A DNA stretch of 64,000 nucleotides. It comes from Woeseia sp034521225. GTDB taxonomy: Bacteria; Pseudomonadota; Gammaproteobacteria; Steroidobacterales; Woeseiaceae. The first letter of the stretch is position 1. Every line of letters begins with the position of its first letter. A model generated the notes under the pieces. It did not search any database. It was not told the origin of the DNA and worked only from the letters and a program-made list of their open reading frames with translations. Location: the NCBI GenBank assembly GCA_034521225.1, contig JAXHMR010000021.1, positions 113,135 through 177,134 of the forward strand, read 5' to 3'. A program made the position numbers and the translations under genes. This document shows, one piece after another, positions 10,891 through 19,436 of the stretch.

Positions 10891-12285
10891 TCAGTTCGTG
10901 ACGAGCACCGTGTCGGCGCCCTGGAACGGGTCGATACTGGAAATAATCACGCGCTCACCTTCTGTCAGGCCGTCGAGTACCTCGACCGCGGCAAGACTGC
11001 GTGCGCCGATCGTTACGCCGCGGCGGCGTGCCATACCTTCGTTGTCGAGCACATAGGCAATGCGACCGCCGCCGCTATCGAGAAACTGCCCGCGCGGCAG
11101 GAGCAGAACAGACCCAAGCTCCTGCAGCAGGATGCGGGTCGTCAGGCGCTGGTTCTGGCGAATATTGGGCGGCGCCGTGTCGGCAAAACGCACCCGGCCG
11201 CTGACCTGGTTTGCCACGATCTGCGGCGACACCGCGACGAGCTGTCCCGCATAGACCTGGCCCGCGACGGTGATCTCGGCCGGCATGCCGACGGCAAGGT
11301 CATCCGCATAGCTCTCTGGAATTTGCGTTTCGATCTCGAATTGGGACAGGTCAACGACGGCCATGACCGGCGTGTCCCGTGCGACCGCGGCTTTCTGTTC
11401 GACCAGCAGGTCGCCGACGATACCGCTGACCGGGGACTGGATCTTCAGGTCGTCGACCTGGCGCTGCAGGTCTGCAACCAGCAAACGCTGCTGTTGCAAC
11501 CCAAGTTCGGCCGCGCGAATCTCGAACGCGAGGCGCTCGTCGAACAGGTCCGCATCCGCTATCGCATGCGCATGGGCAAGCTCCGCATTGCTGAGATCGT
11601 CCTGGGCCTTTTCATAGTCGAGGACCGAAATGACGGACACCGCGCGCGCCTGTTCCGCACGACGCATTTCGCGCCGGGCCGCGACCAGGCGGACTTCGGC
11701 GAGATCGGCATCCTTGCGTTTCGCCAATGCCTGCTGGCGCATGTCGATGCGTTGCCGGTCAACTTCGACGGCCTGTTTTTCACGCATGGCGACGGACTGT
11801 TCCAGTTCATTGGTCAGGTCCGGACTGTCAATTTCTGCCAGAACCTGGCCTTCCGACACGGTTGCGCCCGCGGTAACACGCAGTGTTATCGTGCCGGCGG
11901 CCGGCGCATACAGTGTGGGCCGGATCGCGGCGACGACGCGTCCCTGAACCGACACGTCACGTGTCAGGTCGCCACGCTCGACCGTCGCCAGCCGCAACCG
12001 CTCGAGAGGTACCGTGACAGTCGCATCGGCCCACCGCTTGACGGCGGGCACCGCAATCCAGATCAGCGCGAGCAGGAAAAGCAACGCTGTGCTGCCGATG
12101 ACCGGCCGCTTCCATTTGCTGTGGCTCCGCGCAAGCTGCACGTCCTGAGCCGATGTGTCGGCGATTTTCAGACCCGTTCCCCGTTTCGTATCGACGCTGT
12201 GACGTCGCGAAGTTTGTTCTTGCTGTGTTGGATGCGCGAGCGACGGAAAACGTTGGAATTTATTGACCGGGAAATCCCCGGTCAT
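10891..12285 (-). CDS. Periplasmic adaptor (HlyD/MacA-like membrane-fusion protein)
   Basis: This is a membrane-fusion subunit that links an inner-membrane ABC pump to an outer-membrane channel. It has an N-terminal helix (VIGSTALLFLLALIWIAV), a biotinyl-lipoyl-like half (SVQGRVVAAIRPTLYAPAAG), a long coiled coil with many Arg/Glu/Gln residues (about 140-250), the second lipoyl half and a beta-barrel (FEIETQIPESYADDLAVGM). The ATG at 12285 lies inside an intergenic repeat, so it is not the real start. The conserved part begins near KIADTSAQDVQLARS (about 12165). No ATG, GTG or TTG sits just before it, so an indel probably hides the true start. Confidence 0.85.
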   Translation of the reverse strand: MTGDFPVNKFQRFPSLAHPTQQEQTSRRHSVDTKRGTGLKIADTSAQDVQLARSHSKWKRPVIGSTALLFLLALIWIAVPAVKRWADATVTVPLERLRLATVERGDLTRDVSVQGRVVAAIRPTLYAPAAGTITLRVTAGATVSEGQVLAEIDSPDLTNELEQSVAMREKQAVEVDRQRIDMRQQALAKRKDADLAEVRLVAARREMRRAEQARAVSVISVLDYEKAQDDLSNAELAHAHAIADADLFDERLAFEIRAAELGLQQQRLLVADLQRQVDDLKIQSPVSGIVGDLLVEQKAAVARDTPVMAVVDLSQFEIETQIPESYADDLAVGMPAEITVAGQVYAGQLVAVSPQIVANQVSGRVRFADTAPPNIRQNQRLTTRILLQELGSVLLLPRGQFLDSGGGRIAYVLDNEGMARRRGVTIGARSLAAVEVLDGLTEGERVIISSIDPFQGADTVLVTN

Positions 12286-12530
12286 TGCGAGGCTGCCGAG
12301 GCAGCCGTGGCAATCTCGTACAGGCTGGCAAAGTCACGAGCGTTACGAGATCGCCACGTCGCTGCGCTCCTCGCGATGACGGAGGTGCGCCGTCACCGCG
12401 AGGCCGCCGAAGGCGGCCGTTGCGCCGTCATTGCGAGGCTGCCGAAGGCAGCCGTGGCAATCCGGTTCCGATTGGCAGAAACATGAACGTTACGAGGTCG
12501 CCACGGCGCCCCGTGCCTCGCGACGACAGA
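12281..12530. repeat. Tandem REP-like repeats (GTCATTGCGAGG type)
   Basis: Three copies of a palindromic intergenic repeat follow one another. Copy one spans 12281-12381: it opens GTCATTGCGAGGCTGCCG and closes CTCCTCGCGATGACG, the reverse complement of its opening. A short copy lies at 12391-12422 (GTCACCGCGAGGCCGCCG). A third long copy spans 12426-12530 and ends in a diverged CCTCGCGACGACAG. The CATTGCGAGG core is a common type of dispersed bacterial repeat. It separates the adaptor gene from the small membrane protein gene. Confidence 0.8.
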
Positions 12531-12532
12531 TC

Positions 12533-12946
12533 TCAGTGTTCGGCGGTGAAGCGGGGGTCGTCGGCGGCTCGTGCCTTTATCCGCGGGTCGCCGTCCTGCA
12601 CTTTGAGGTGCTCGAGTTGGCGGTTCTCATCGAGGGTCATCAGCCACGGGTGCCAGCGGGTCTCGGACGGACGCTGGTAGTGGCCGGAGACCTGCCAACC
12701 GGTGGGCGTGGGATAGATGTAGGTTTTGCCGATTACGCGATTCGTTTGCAGCGGGTCGACAATACCAAGTTCCGTGGACCGGGCGACGTAATTTCTGAGA
12801 ATGTCACGTGCGGCGATCACTACAGCCTCTTCCTGCTGCCGCTGCATCGCCGGTTCAGGGTCCGTGACGCGCTGGTACGCGTAAAGTGACAACAGGACAC
12901 CGACGGCAACAGCAACGACGACAGGCAATAGGCGGTGATTGTTCAT
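12533..12946 (-). CDS. Small single-pass membrane protein, unknown function
   Basis: From ATG 12946 this is 137 residues: one N-terminal anchor (LLPVVVAVAVGVLLSLYAYQ) followed by a soluble domain rich in Arg, Gln and Trp (TPTGWQVSGHYQRP). An upstream ATG at 12967 would add seven residues without adding a signal. I do not recognise the family. The topology suggests an inner-membrane anchored periplasmic protein. It lies 35 bp downstream of queE on the same strand and could share that transcript. Confidence 0.6.
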   Translation of the reverse strand: MNNHRLLPVVVAVAVGVLLSLYAYQRVTDPEPAMQRQQEEAVVIAARDILRNYVARSTELGIVDPLQTNRVIGKTYIYPTPTGWQVSGHYQRPSETRWHPWLMTLDENRQLEHLKVQDGDPRIKARAADDPRFTAEH

Positions 12947-12980
12947 GGGCGATTCCGTAGCGGCCAATGACGACGGGTTG

Positions 12981-13626
12981 TCATGCGATGCCCAGGATTT
13001 TGTGCGTTTGCAGGCTCAGTTTCCATTGCGGATGACGCAGGCAATAGTCAATCGCGGCACGCGTGTTCTGTTCGCGCTCGTCGCTGTCCATGGGTTGCAG
13101 CAGGAAGTGTTCAAACGCAAAGCCCGCGAATCGTTCAGGCTGTGCCTCCGCTTCCCGTTGTGGATAGACGAGCTTCAGTTCGTCACCGCTTTGCTGTACG
13201 ACCTCGGCCCCGGCTTTGGGGCTGACACAGATCCAGTCGACCCCCGGCGGTGCCGGCAGTGTGCCGTTGGTCTCGATGGCGACCTCGAATCCACGGGCAT
13301 GCAGGGCCTCGATGACGTCGGCGTCAAGCTGCAACAGTGGTTCGCCGCCGGTGCAGACGACATAGGGTTTGGCATTGCCGCCGCCTTCCGGCCAGTGCGC
13401 GGCGGCAGCGTCCGCGAGGTCGAACGCCGTGCTGACCTTGCCGCCGGCCGGTACCGCCGGTCCCGACGAATTGTGTGTCGCAGAAACGGCAGACGGCGCT
13501 ACTGCGGTCCTTTTCGCGTCCGCTCCACAGATTGCAGCCGGCAAAGCGCAGGAACACGGCCGGACGGCCCGTGCGGACGCCTTCGCCCTGCAACGTGTAA
13601 TACATTTCGCGGACTGACCAGGTCAT
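12981..13626 (-). CDS. queE: 7-carboxy-7-deazaguanine synthase QueE, frameshifted
   Basis: QueE is a radical SAM enzyme that turns 6-carboxytetrahydropterin into 7-carboxy-7-deazaguanine in queuosine synthesis. The N-terminal piece MTWSVREMYYTLQGEGV, RPAVFLRFAGCNLWSGRE and VCRFCDTQF carries the cluster cysteines, with the long spacing between first and second cysteine seen in many proteobacterial QueE. After a shift near 13460 the rest continues with YVVCTGGEPLLQLD, VAIETNGTLP and WICVSPKAG. ATG 13626 overlaps the queC stop codon (ATGA), so the pair is translationally coupled. Joined length is about 215 residues. Confidence 0.92.
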
Positions 13627-14297
13627 GCGGCGAGCAGCGGATCGGCTATACCTGCTTCGGCAAACCCTTTTGCTCGCAATACGCAGGCCGGGCAATCACC
13701 GCACGGCGGCCGCGTACCCATGTAACAGGTATGGGTCAGTGCCATGGCATCGAGCGCACCGAGTGATTGAGCGAGCAGCACCGTATCCTTCTTCGACAGG
13801 TCCATCAGCGGCGTATGTAGCTCGACGTTGCTTTCCATCCCGAGCCGCAGGGCTTGCTGCAGTGCGGCTAGCGTTTCGCGACGGCAATCCGGGTAACCGC
13901 TGTAGTCCGTCTGTGCAACACCGGTCACGATGTGTTCGATCCCGTGCTGCCACGCGTAGGCCGCGGCCGCGGTCAGGAACAGCAGGTTGCGGCCGGGTAC
14001 AAAGGAATTCGGCAGTCCGGTGTTTCGCCCGTCATCACTGCGAATGGCCATCGACTTGTCGGTTAACGAGTTACCACCCAACGCGGCAAGTGTGTCCAGG
14101 GGCAGCACGGTATTGGGCACACCGGCCCGCCGGGCAATACGAGCGGCACAACCTATCTCGATGCGGTGGCGCTGGCCGTAGTCGAAGGTCAGTGTCTCGA
14201 CATTGCCGAAACGCGCTAATGCCCAGTACAGGCATGTCGTAGAGTCCTGTCCACCTGACAGCACCACCAGCCCGGACATCTCCTTGGTTTTTGTCAT
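13623..14297 (-). CDS. queC: 7-cyano-7-deazaguanine synthase QueC
   Basis: QueC converts 7-carboxy-7-deazaguanine to preQ0 using ATP and ammonia, the step after QueE. This intact 224-residue protein has the PP-loop ATP motif SGGQDSTTCL near the N-terminus and the C-terminal zinc site CYMGTRPPCGDCPACVLR with four cysteines. The NSFVPGRNLLFL and VAQTDYSGYPDCR segments are also typical. ATG 14297 is 11 bp after the stop of the zinc-ribbon gene; an ATG at 14279 (MSGLVVLSGG) is an alternative. The queC-queE ATGA overlap supports a queuosine operon. Confidence 0.94.
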   Translation of the reverse strand: MTKTKEMSGLVVLSGGQDSTTCLYWALARFGNVETLTFDYGQRHRIEIGCAARIARRAGVPNTVLPLDTLAALGGNSLTDKSMAIRSDDGRNTGLPNSFVPGRNLLFLTAAAAYAWQHGIEHIVTGVAQTDYSGYPDCRRETLAALQQALRLGMESNVELHTPLMDLSKKDTVLLAQSLGALDAMALTHTCYMGTRPPCGDCPACVLRAKGFAEAGIADPLLAA

Positions 14298-14308
14298 GGG
14301 TGAATCCG

Positions 14309-14668
14309 TCAGCGAAACAGGTCTTCGGCCTTGTGCAATTGCGGATCCACCGCGGGTTCGTCGGCCTCACCCTCACCGAACATCGCGGCCAGCTTCTGCC
14401 GTGCGTCGGCCACGGCTGCGGCGTGGCTCGCGTCAAATACGCCCATCGCAGGCTGGAACCAGTCACAGAAATTGCTGCGTTCCTTTTCCTTGACGTCTTC
14501 CGCATCGTCTTCGCGGCATTGCCGCGGCACGGCTGGGTCGTAGTACCTGCACATACGGCAAACGTGCATGTCTGCCGCACATGACGGGCACTGGTCGCGC
14601 CGCGACAACGGCAGGGTCAGCACTTCGAGCGAGGCGCCGCAACGGTAGCACAGTAGTTGCTCGGACAT
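14309..14668 (-). CDS. Small zinc-ribbon protein, unknown function
   Basis: This 119-residue cytoplasmic protein opens with two zinc-ribbon-like cysteine pairs: CYRCGASLEVLTLPL with CPSCAADMHVC, followed by CRMCRYYDPAVPRQC and FCDW. The rest is a charged, partly helical tail (ADARQKLAAMFGEGEADEP). The pattern suggests one or two bound zinc ions, in a nucleic-acid or protein interaction module. I do not recognise a named family. It lies 11 bp upstream of queC on the same strand and is probably the first gene of the queuosine operon. Confidence 0.7.
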   Translation of the reverse strand: MSEQLLCYRCGASLEVLTLPLSRRDQCPSCAADMHVCRMCRYYDPAVPRQCREDDAEDVKEKERSNFCDWFQPAMGVFDASHAAAVADARQKLAAMFGEGEADEPAVDPQLHKAEDLFR

Positions 14669-14845
14669 GACCGGACCCTACAAACAGTCACAATGGAACG
14701 CAAAACGGATTATACCGGCCGGTATCCGCATCACGCATGGCGATGCATCCGCGGTACGATGACAATTGCCTGAACTGAACTCATACAGTGTTGGGCCATT
14801 GCCCGGCCGATAATAGAAAGGACATTATAAATAATTAATAAGATA

Positions 14846-15487
14846 ATGTTAAATATAATAAAAATAAGTCCTGATCCGACGCTTAGCCGGCCACTCGCCT
14901 GGTTGTCCCTCAGCCTGCTCGCGCTCGCCGCATGCACCTCGACAACACCATTGAACAGCGAGCGCATCGCGGCCAGGTTCGGCAACTACGACGTGCGCGT
15001 GCTCGACGCGACGTTCGGGCGGCGTATCTCAAGCCTCGAAAGCGTCGAGGACGGCCGGCCAGTGACGCGCACGCTGGCGATTGTCACGTTCGAACCGGGA
15101 GCGCCAGCTGCCATTGCCGGCCTGCACGCGCGAATCGTGGACGGCGCATCAATTGGTGCGACGTTCCGCGATGCCGGATGGGCTATCGACAAGCCCCTGA
15201 TCGGAATTGCTGAGGTCACTATTCCGCTGTCGTCGCAGGCAATGGCAACCCTGATGAACGTCGCCCTGCCGATTACTGCCGGACTGCACGCCTATTGGTT
15301 CACTATCACGAAAGGTGACGTCAGTGTCCGTTACGCGACCATCGTCGAACTTCATCATCCGGACTATTTGTCGGTCGCGGACCTGGAACGGATCTATGGC
15401 CGGACAACGCAGCAGGCAGCAACGGACCGATTCAAAGAAGATGCGCTGGACGTCATGCAACGCCTTGCTTCGCGTTCGGCGCCCTGA
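14846..15487 (+). CDS. Putative lipoprotein, unknown function
   Basis: This 213-residue protein starts with a hydrophobic segment ending in the lipobox LALAAC (about residue 30), which predicts an outer-membrane lipoprotein. The mature part carries no motif I can name; segments such as RFGNYDVRVLDATFGRRIS and FRDAGWAIDKPLIGIAEV look like a beta-rich domain. The start region is AT-rich (ATGTTAAATATAATAAAAATAAG). It is unlike its surroundings and may hold the promoter, with the true start slightly later. The DNA upstream (14669-14845) holds the divergent promoters. Confidence 0.65.
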   Translation: MLNIIKISPDPTLSRPLAWLSLSLLALAACTSTTPLNSERIAARFGNYDVRVLDATFGRRISSLESVEDGRPVTRTLAIVTFEPGAPAAIAGLHARIVDGASIGATFRDAGWAIDKPLIGIAEVTIPLSSQAMATLMNVALPITAGLHAYWFTITKGDVSVRYATIVELHHPDYLSVADLERIYGRTTQQAATDRFKEDALDVMQRLASRSAP

Positions 15488-15775
15488 TTATTTGGGTCTG
15501 CAATCTGCACTGGTTGAGCGCCTGAAGCATTGACGCTGGCTCTGAAAGCCGTCGCGACGGCCGGCAGACCGCATTTCCCTGGCGCGGACAGGCAAGCTAT
15601 TTGTTCACAGGAAAAGCGGTTCGACGTCTTTAGGCACCTTAAGTCGCTGTTTTACCGTATTTATTAGCGCACAAGTCCAGAGCCGGGCCTCCTTAAGGGG
15701 CGGTTCAGGTTAGACTGCGTACCATTGCTCACAGTATCCAACACTGTGCGCACGGAGCGCCCACGGGAGATCACC

Positions 15776-17594
15776 ATGAAAACCCGAATTCTTGCAGCCC
15801 GACGACCGCAGTACCTGCTGCTTGCCGCCGCATTGCTCCTTTTTGCGGGCGGTGTGGCATTGGCGCAGGTTCCTGTCGATGAAGACGGCAACCCGATCGG
15901 CAGCAGCGCACCGGGTGACCGACGCCGGTGATGCAGCGCCGGTGCTGTCGGGGGGAGAACTCGAGGCCCTGGTCGGCCCGATCGCCCTGTACCCGGACGA
16001 CCTGCTGGCGATTGTTCTGCCCGCGTCGACCTATCCGCTCGAGATCGTCCAGGCAGCACGTTTTCTCGATGACCTCGAAAATGACAGTTCCCTGCAACCC
16101 GACGAGTCGTGGGACGAATCGATTGTCGCCCTGCTGAACTACCCGGAAGTCGTGCGCATGATGAACGATGACATCGACTGGACCTGGCAGCTCGGCGAGG
16201 CCGTTGTCGCGCAGCAAACCGATGTCGTGGCTGCTGTCGAAGCGTTCCGTGACCGCGCGTACGCGGCCGGTAACCTGAAGAGCGACGAGTACCAGACCGT
16301 CAATACCGAGAACGAAGTCATCCAGATCGAGCCGGTCAGCGACGACGTCATCTACGTGCCCTACTACGAGCCCGAGCAGGTCGTTGTCTACCAGCCGCGG
16401 CGTGTCTATTACTATTACCCGCGCGCGTATCCCGTCTACTACTACCCGTATCCGGTGGGTTACAACTTCGGCTACGATCATTTCTGGGGTGTGACGACGG
16501 CGTTTTCGATAGGCTGGACCAGCCATCACCTGCGCGTCTACCACCACAGCTTTCACGGGCATCCGTACTTCGGCCACCAATACTATGGCAACTATTGGCG
16601 CCAGCCGTCGATCAACATCTTCAACAACTATTACGGAAATTACGGCTACAGCAGCCTGCAAGACCGGTATCGCTACGGCAGCTACTGGCGGCCCCGCTAC
16701 TACGGCGGTGCCCGGCCCGGCCGTTACGAGGCGCGTTCACGCTATTACAGCAACCGGCGCTCGAGCAGCTCCTCCGACGGCTACGCCGAGGATCGCGATA
16801 GCCGCGACTCACGACATAGCGGTGCGGTGAACCCGCGTGCGGGCCTGACGACGAATCGCCGAGACATTGGTGCGTCAGCAGAGCGCCGCAGCCGCGACAA
16901 TGCGCCGGTTCGCTTCCGCAGCCGCGATGGCGCCGCGTCCGCGACGGGTGAGCGACGGGCGGTCAACAGTTCGGCACCGGCCAATGCCGCAAGCCGGCAG
17001 CGCGACAGCGCAGACAGTGCCACCGTGCGACGCACGCCAGCAACGGTACGGCAAAACGCGCGTAACACTGGCTCTGATCGTGCAATCCGTTTTCGCGAAC
17101 GCAACAACAACGCCGTGGCCCAGTCCAGACAGGCGGCCGGCACTGCACGCCAGGCACCAGCCACCGTTGAACGCCGCGCATCGCCATCACGTCCATCGAC
17201 AGCGCGCACGGCGCCCACGGTAAGGCGTTCTGCGCCGGACACCGATCGCCGCCGCGCTACCGCTGCGCCCCGTACCGCACCTCAACCGGCACGGCGTTCA
17301 GCACCGACCGTGCAACGTTCAGCACCGCCGGTGCGGCGCTCTGCACCGCAGGTTCAGCGCTCGGCTCCGGCCGCTCAGCGTGCAGCCCCAACGGTCCGGC
17401 GGTCATCACCGCAAGTGCAGCGTTCAGCTCCGGCTACGCAGCGGCGGGCCCCGCAGGTGCAACGCTCAGCTCCGTCCGTACAGCGTTCGGCACCGACGAC
17501 GCGAAGCGCCGCGCCTGCTCCCAGGCGACAGTCGTCATCATCGGCAGGCCGCAGCACGAGCCAGGACCGCAGTTCACGGCGTAACCGCGACTAG
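15776..17594 (+). CDS. DUF3300 protein with long Ser-Ala-Pro repeat tail, one frameshift
   Basis: A signal peptide (LLLAAALLLFAGGVALAQ) is followed by the DUF3300 domain: LVGPIALYPDDLLAIVLPAS, DDLENDSSLQPDESWDESI and VVRMMNDDIDWTWQLGEAV. Next come a Tyr/Pro-rich segment (YVPYYEPEQVVVYQPRR), a Tyr/His/Gly-rich stretch, and about 270 residues rich in Arg, Ser, Ala and Pro. The last third has about a dozen irregular repeats of the form QRSAP-x-VRRSAP. The function is unknown; exported and probably envelope-associated. One shift near 15920, just after the signal peptide, splits it. ATG 15776 has a GGGAGA ribosome site. Confidence 0.85.
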
Positions 17595-17660
17595 CCTGAA
17601 CAGCGCTTCCTTAAGTGGGTAACCGCACTGAAAGTGCGTAACCGGCACGAGTAGCGCCGG

Positions 17661-17741
17661 TACCCCTGCCGGGAGTCCTTTGGTGGAAATAAAGCGGACC
17701 GAAGGGAGCCATTCCTCCAAAGGACTCCCGGCAGGGGGTAT
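17661..17741. repeat. Inverted-repeat element, family A, copy 1
   Basis: Perfect 21-bp arms lie at 17663-17683 and 17717-17737, starting CCCCTGCCGGGAG. They enclose a 33-bp asymmetric loop that reads GTGGAAATAAAGCGG in the middle of this copy. Similar elements occur at 23549 and 27651, with a damaged copy at 27761. The loop sequence fixes the orientation. It lies about 70 bp after the DUF3300 gene and could act as a 3' stabilising or terminating hairpin. Confidence 0.85.
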
Positions 17742-17865
17742 CGGCGCGGCCGAGCACAGGCGTAAGTAAAACAAACCGCGGACAGTATTTCCCGACAGAG
17801 GCCAGTGCAAATCCTTTATAACCGTTTTTGATATCAGGGACCGTCTACAACCCTCAATGACCGGC

Positions 17866-18042
17866 TCAATCCTGCGTCGAGTCCGATTCACCGGCATCCC
17901 TGCCGCCCTTGTCGCCGATCACCCCCTCGTCCACTCTGTTGCGCTTCGACGAAGCCTCGGACGTCAGTTCCCAGGCGATAAAGGCGATCGCACCGCAAAG
18001 TACGAGTGCAAGGAAAATAATGATCAGTGAGAGGAGATTCAT
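17866..18042 (-). CDS. Small membrane protein (58 aa), unknown function
   Basis: This short gene encodes 58 residues. It starts MNLLSLIIIFLALVLCGAIA, a single N-terminal membrane anchor, then ELTSEASSKRNRVDEGVIG, and ends in an acidic, polar tail (GRDAGESDSTQD). The start at 18042 is 39 bp downstream of the histidine kinase stop on the same strand, so it may be the third gene of the two-component operon. Codon use looks coding, with no stop inside, and the hydrophobic-then-charged pattern is unlikely by chance. Its role is unknown. Confidence 0.55.
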   Translation of the reverse strand: MNLLSLIIIFLALVLCGAIAFIAWELTSEASSKRNRVDEGVIGDKGGRDAGESDSTQD

Positions 18043-18080
18043 CGCCCGCTCATAATACCACCGGAGGTGAGCGTTGCGGT

Positions 18081-19436
18081 TCAGCCCGGTAGGCGTACCA
18101 CGAAACGCGCACCGTCCAGGTATTCCTGGTCCAGCGTCAGCGAGCCACCATGCGCCTTGGCCACCAGCGTAGCAAGGTACAGCCCCAGCCCGCTGCCGCC
18201 GGTCTGCCGGGTTCTCGACGGGTCGCCGCGAAAGAACGGCTCACCAATGAATTCGCGTTGCGCCGCGGGTATGCCAGGTCCACGATCCTGCACGGCAAGG
18301 ACCAGTTCGTGCAGCAGGACCTCCACGGAAAGCCGGACTGAGCGCGCGTCGTCGGTGGAATAACGTAACGCATTGCTGAGCAGGTTTTTAAGTAACAGGA
18401 TGATGCGGGCTTCGTCGATCTCGACAGGCCGCTGCATGCCGGTGAACTCGATCTCGATGCGCTCGCGGTCCCGCTCGAAAAAATTATCAATCAGGTTTGC
18501 GACAAGATGCCGCAGGTTGCATTCCGTGCGGTGAAGCGTCGCATGCCTGCTGTTCAAACGCTCGGCCTCGATCAGGGTAACGATCACCCGCTCCATTTCT
18601 GCAACATCGCTTCGCATCCCGGCCGCATCACCGGAGCTGTCGGAACTGGCGTCCGGTGTATCCATCAATTCGATGGCGAGACGCATGCGTGACAGCGGCG
18701 AGCGCAATTCGTGACTGATGCCGAGCAGCAATTGCCTTTTGGCATCAAGCATTCCCTGCACATCGGCCGCCATCGTGTTGATGTCGCTTGCGAGGTCGCC
18801 GAGCTGGTCCTGCCTCACGTCCGTGATGCGGTGGTCAAAATGGCCTTGCCCGATAAGTTCCGCGCCATGGCGGATTGCGGCGACTGGCCGGAACAGCCAG
18901 CGCACGGCAAGGTAGGCAAGCAATACCAGTGACAGGCCGATGCCGACAATAATCGGAGTGAGGCTGCGCCGAGTGACCGGATCCGAGATTCTCGGCGTAG
19001 AAACAATGATGGAGTGATCGCCACGCCCGATACGCAGGTAGCGGCGTTGGTCCAGTTCCGCGAAGCTTGCCCCTTCAAGCGTGCCCAGCCATGAACCGGC
19101 CGTATCACTGATTACCTTACCGGCGCCGAATGAAAGTTCCGAAAGTTGTGGGAAATCGTCGTCGGATGCCCAATTGATGGCCGGACCGACGATGCGAATA
19201 TCAACCGGTACCTTCTCGGTTATGGCAATGGCACGCTCTGTGCGCGGCGGATCGCCGATATCGTCCAGTACGTACTCGATATGCAATGACAGATGACCGC
19301 TGACGAGGTCACGCAGTTCGTCGGTGCTGTAAACCCATTGCAGTGCAGCAATGGCAAAATAGACGAACGATGCGGCCAGCGTAAGAAAAATGACGAGCAG
19401 GCGAAACGACAGCGAACGCGACAGGCGTTTAAGCAT
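18081..19436 (-). CDS. Sensor histidine kinase (EnvZ/CpxA-like)
   Basis: An inner-membrane kinase of about 451 residues with two membrane segments flanking a periplasmic sensor domain of about 110 residues, then a HAMP linker. The H-box is LLGISHELRSPLSRMR, the N-box LLKNLLSNALRYS, the G1 box QDRGPGIP and the G2 box GSGLGLYLATLVAKAHGG. The ATG at 19436 overlaps the regulator stop codon within ATGCTTAA, so the two are translationally coupled. An in-frame ATG at 19454 also exists but lies inside the regulator gene. The stimulus cannot be read from the sequence; envelope stress is a family-based guess. Confidence 0.92.
   Translation of the reverse strand: MLKRLSRSLSFRLLVIFLTLAASFVYFAIAALQWVYSTDELRDLVSGHLSLHIEYVLDDIGDPPRTERAIAITEKVPVDIRIVGPAINWASDDDFPQLSELSFGAGKVISDTAGSWLGTLEGASFAELDQRRYLRIGRGDHSIIVSTPRISDPVTRRSLTPIIVGIGLSLVLLAYLAVRWLFRPVAAIRHGAELIGQGHFDHRITDVRQDQLGDLASDINTMAADVQGMLDAKRQLLLGISHELRSPLSRMRLAIELMDTPDASSDSSGDAAGMRSDVAEMERVIVTLIEAERLNSRHATLHRTECNLRHLVANLIDNFFERDRERIEIEFTGMQRPVEIDEARIILLLKNLLSNALRYSTDDARSVRLSVEVLLHELVLAVQDRGPGIPAAQREFIGEPFFRGDPSRTRQTGGSGLGLYLATLVAKAHGGSLTLDQEYLDGARFVVRLPG

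Noticed and set aside
11323..12486. 387-codon plus-strand frame opposite the adaptor gene
   Set aside because: The minus strand encodes a clear membrane-fusion protein, and this frame has no recognisable domain.
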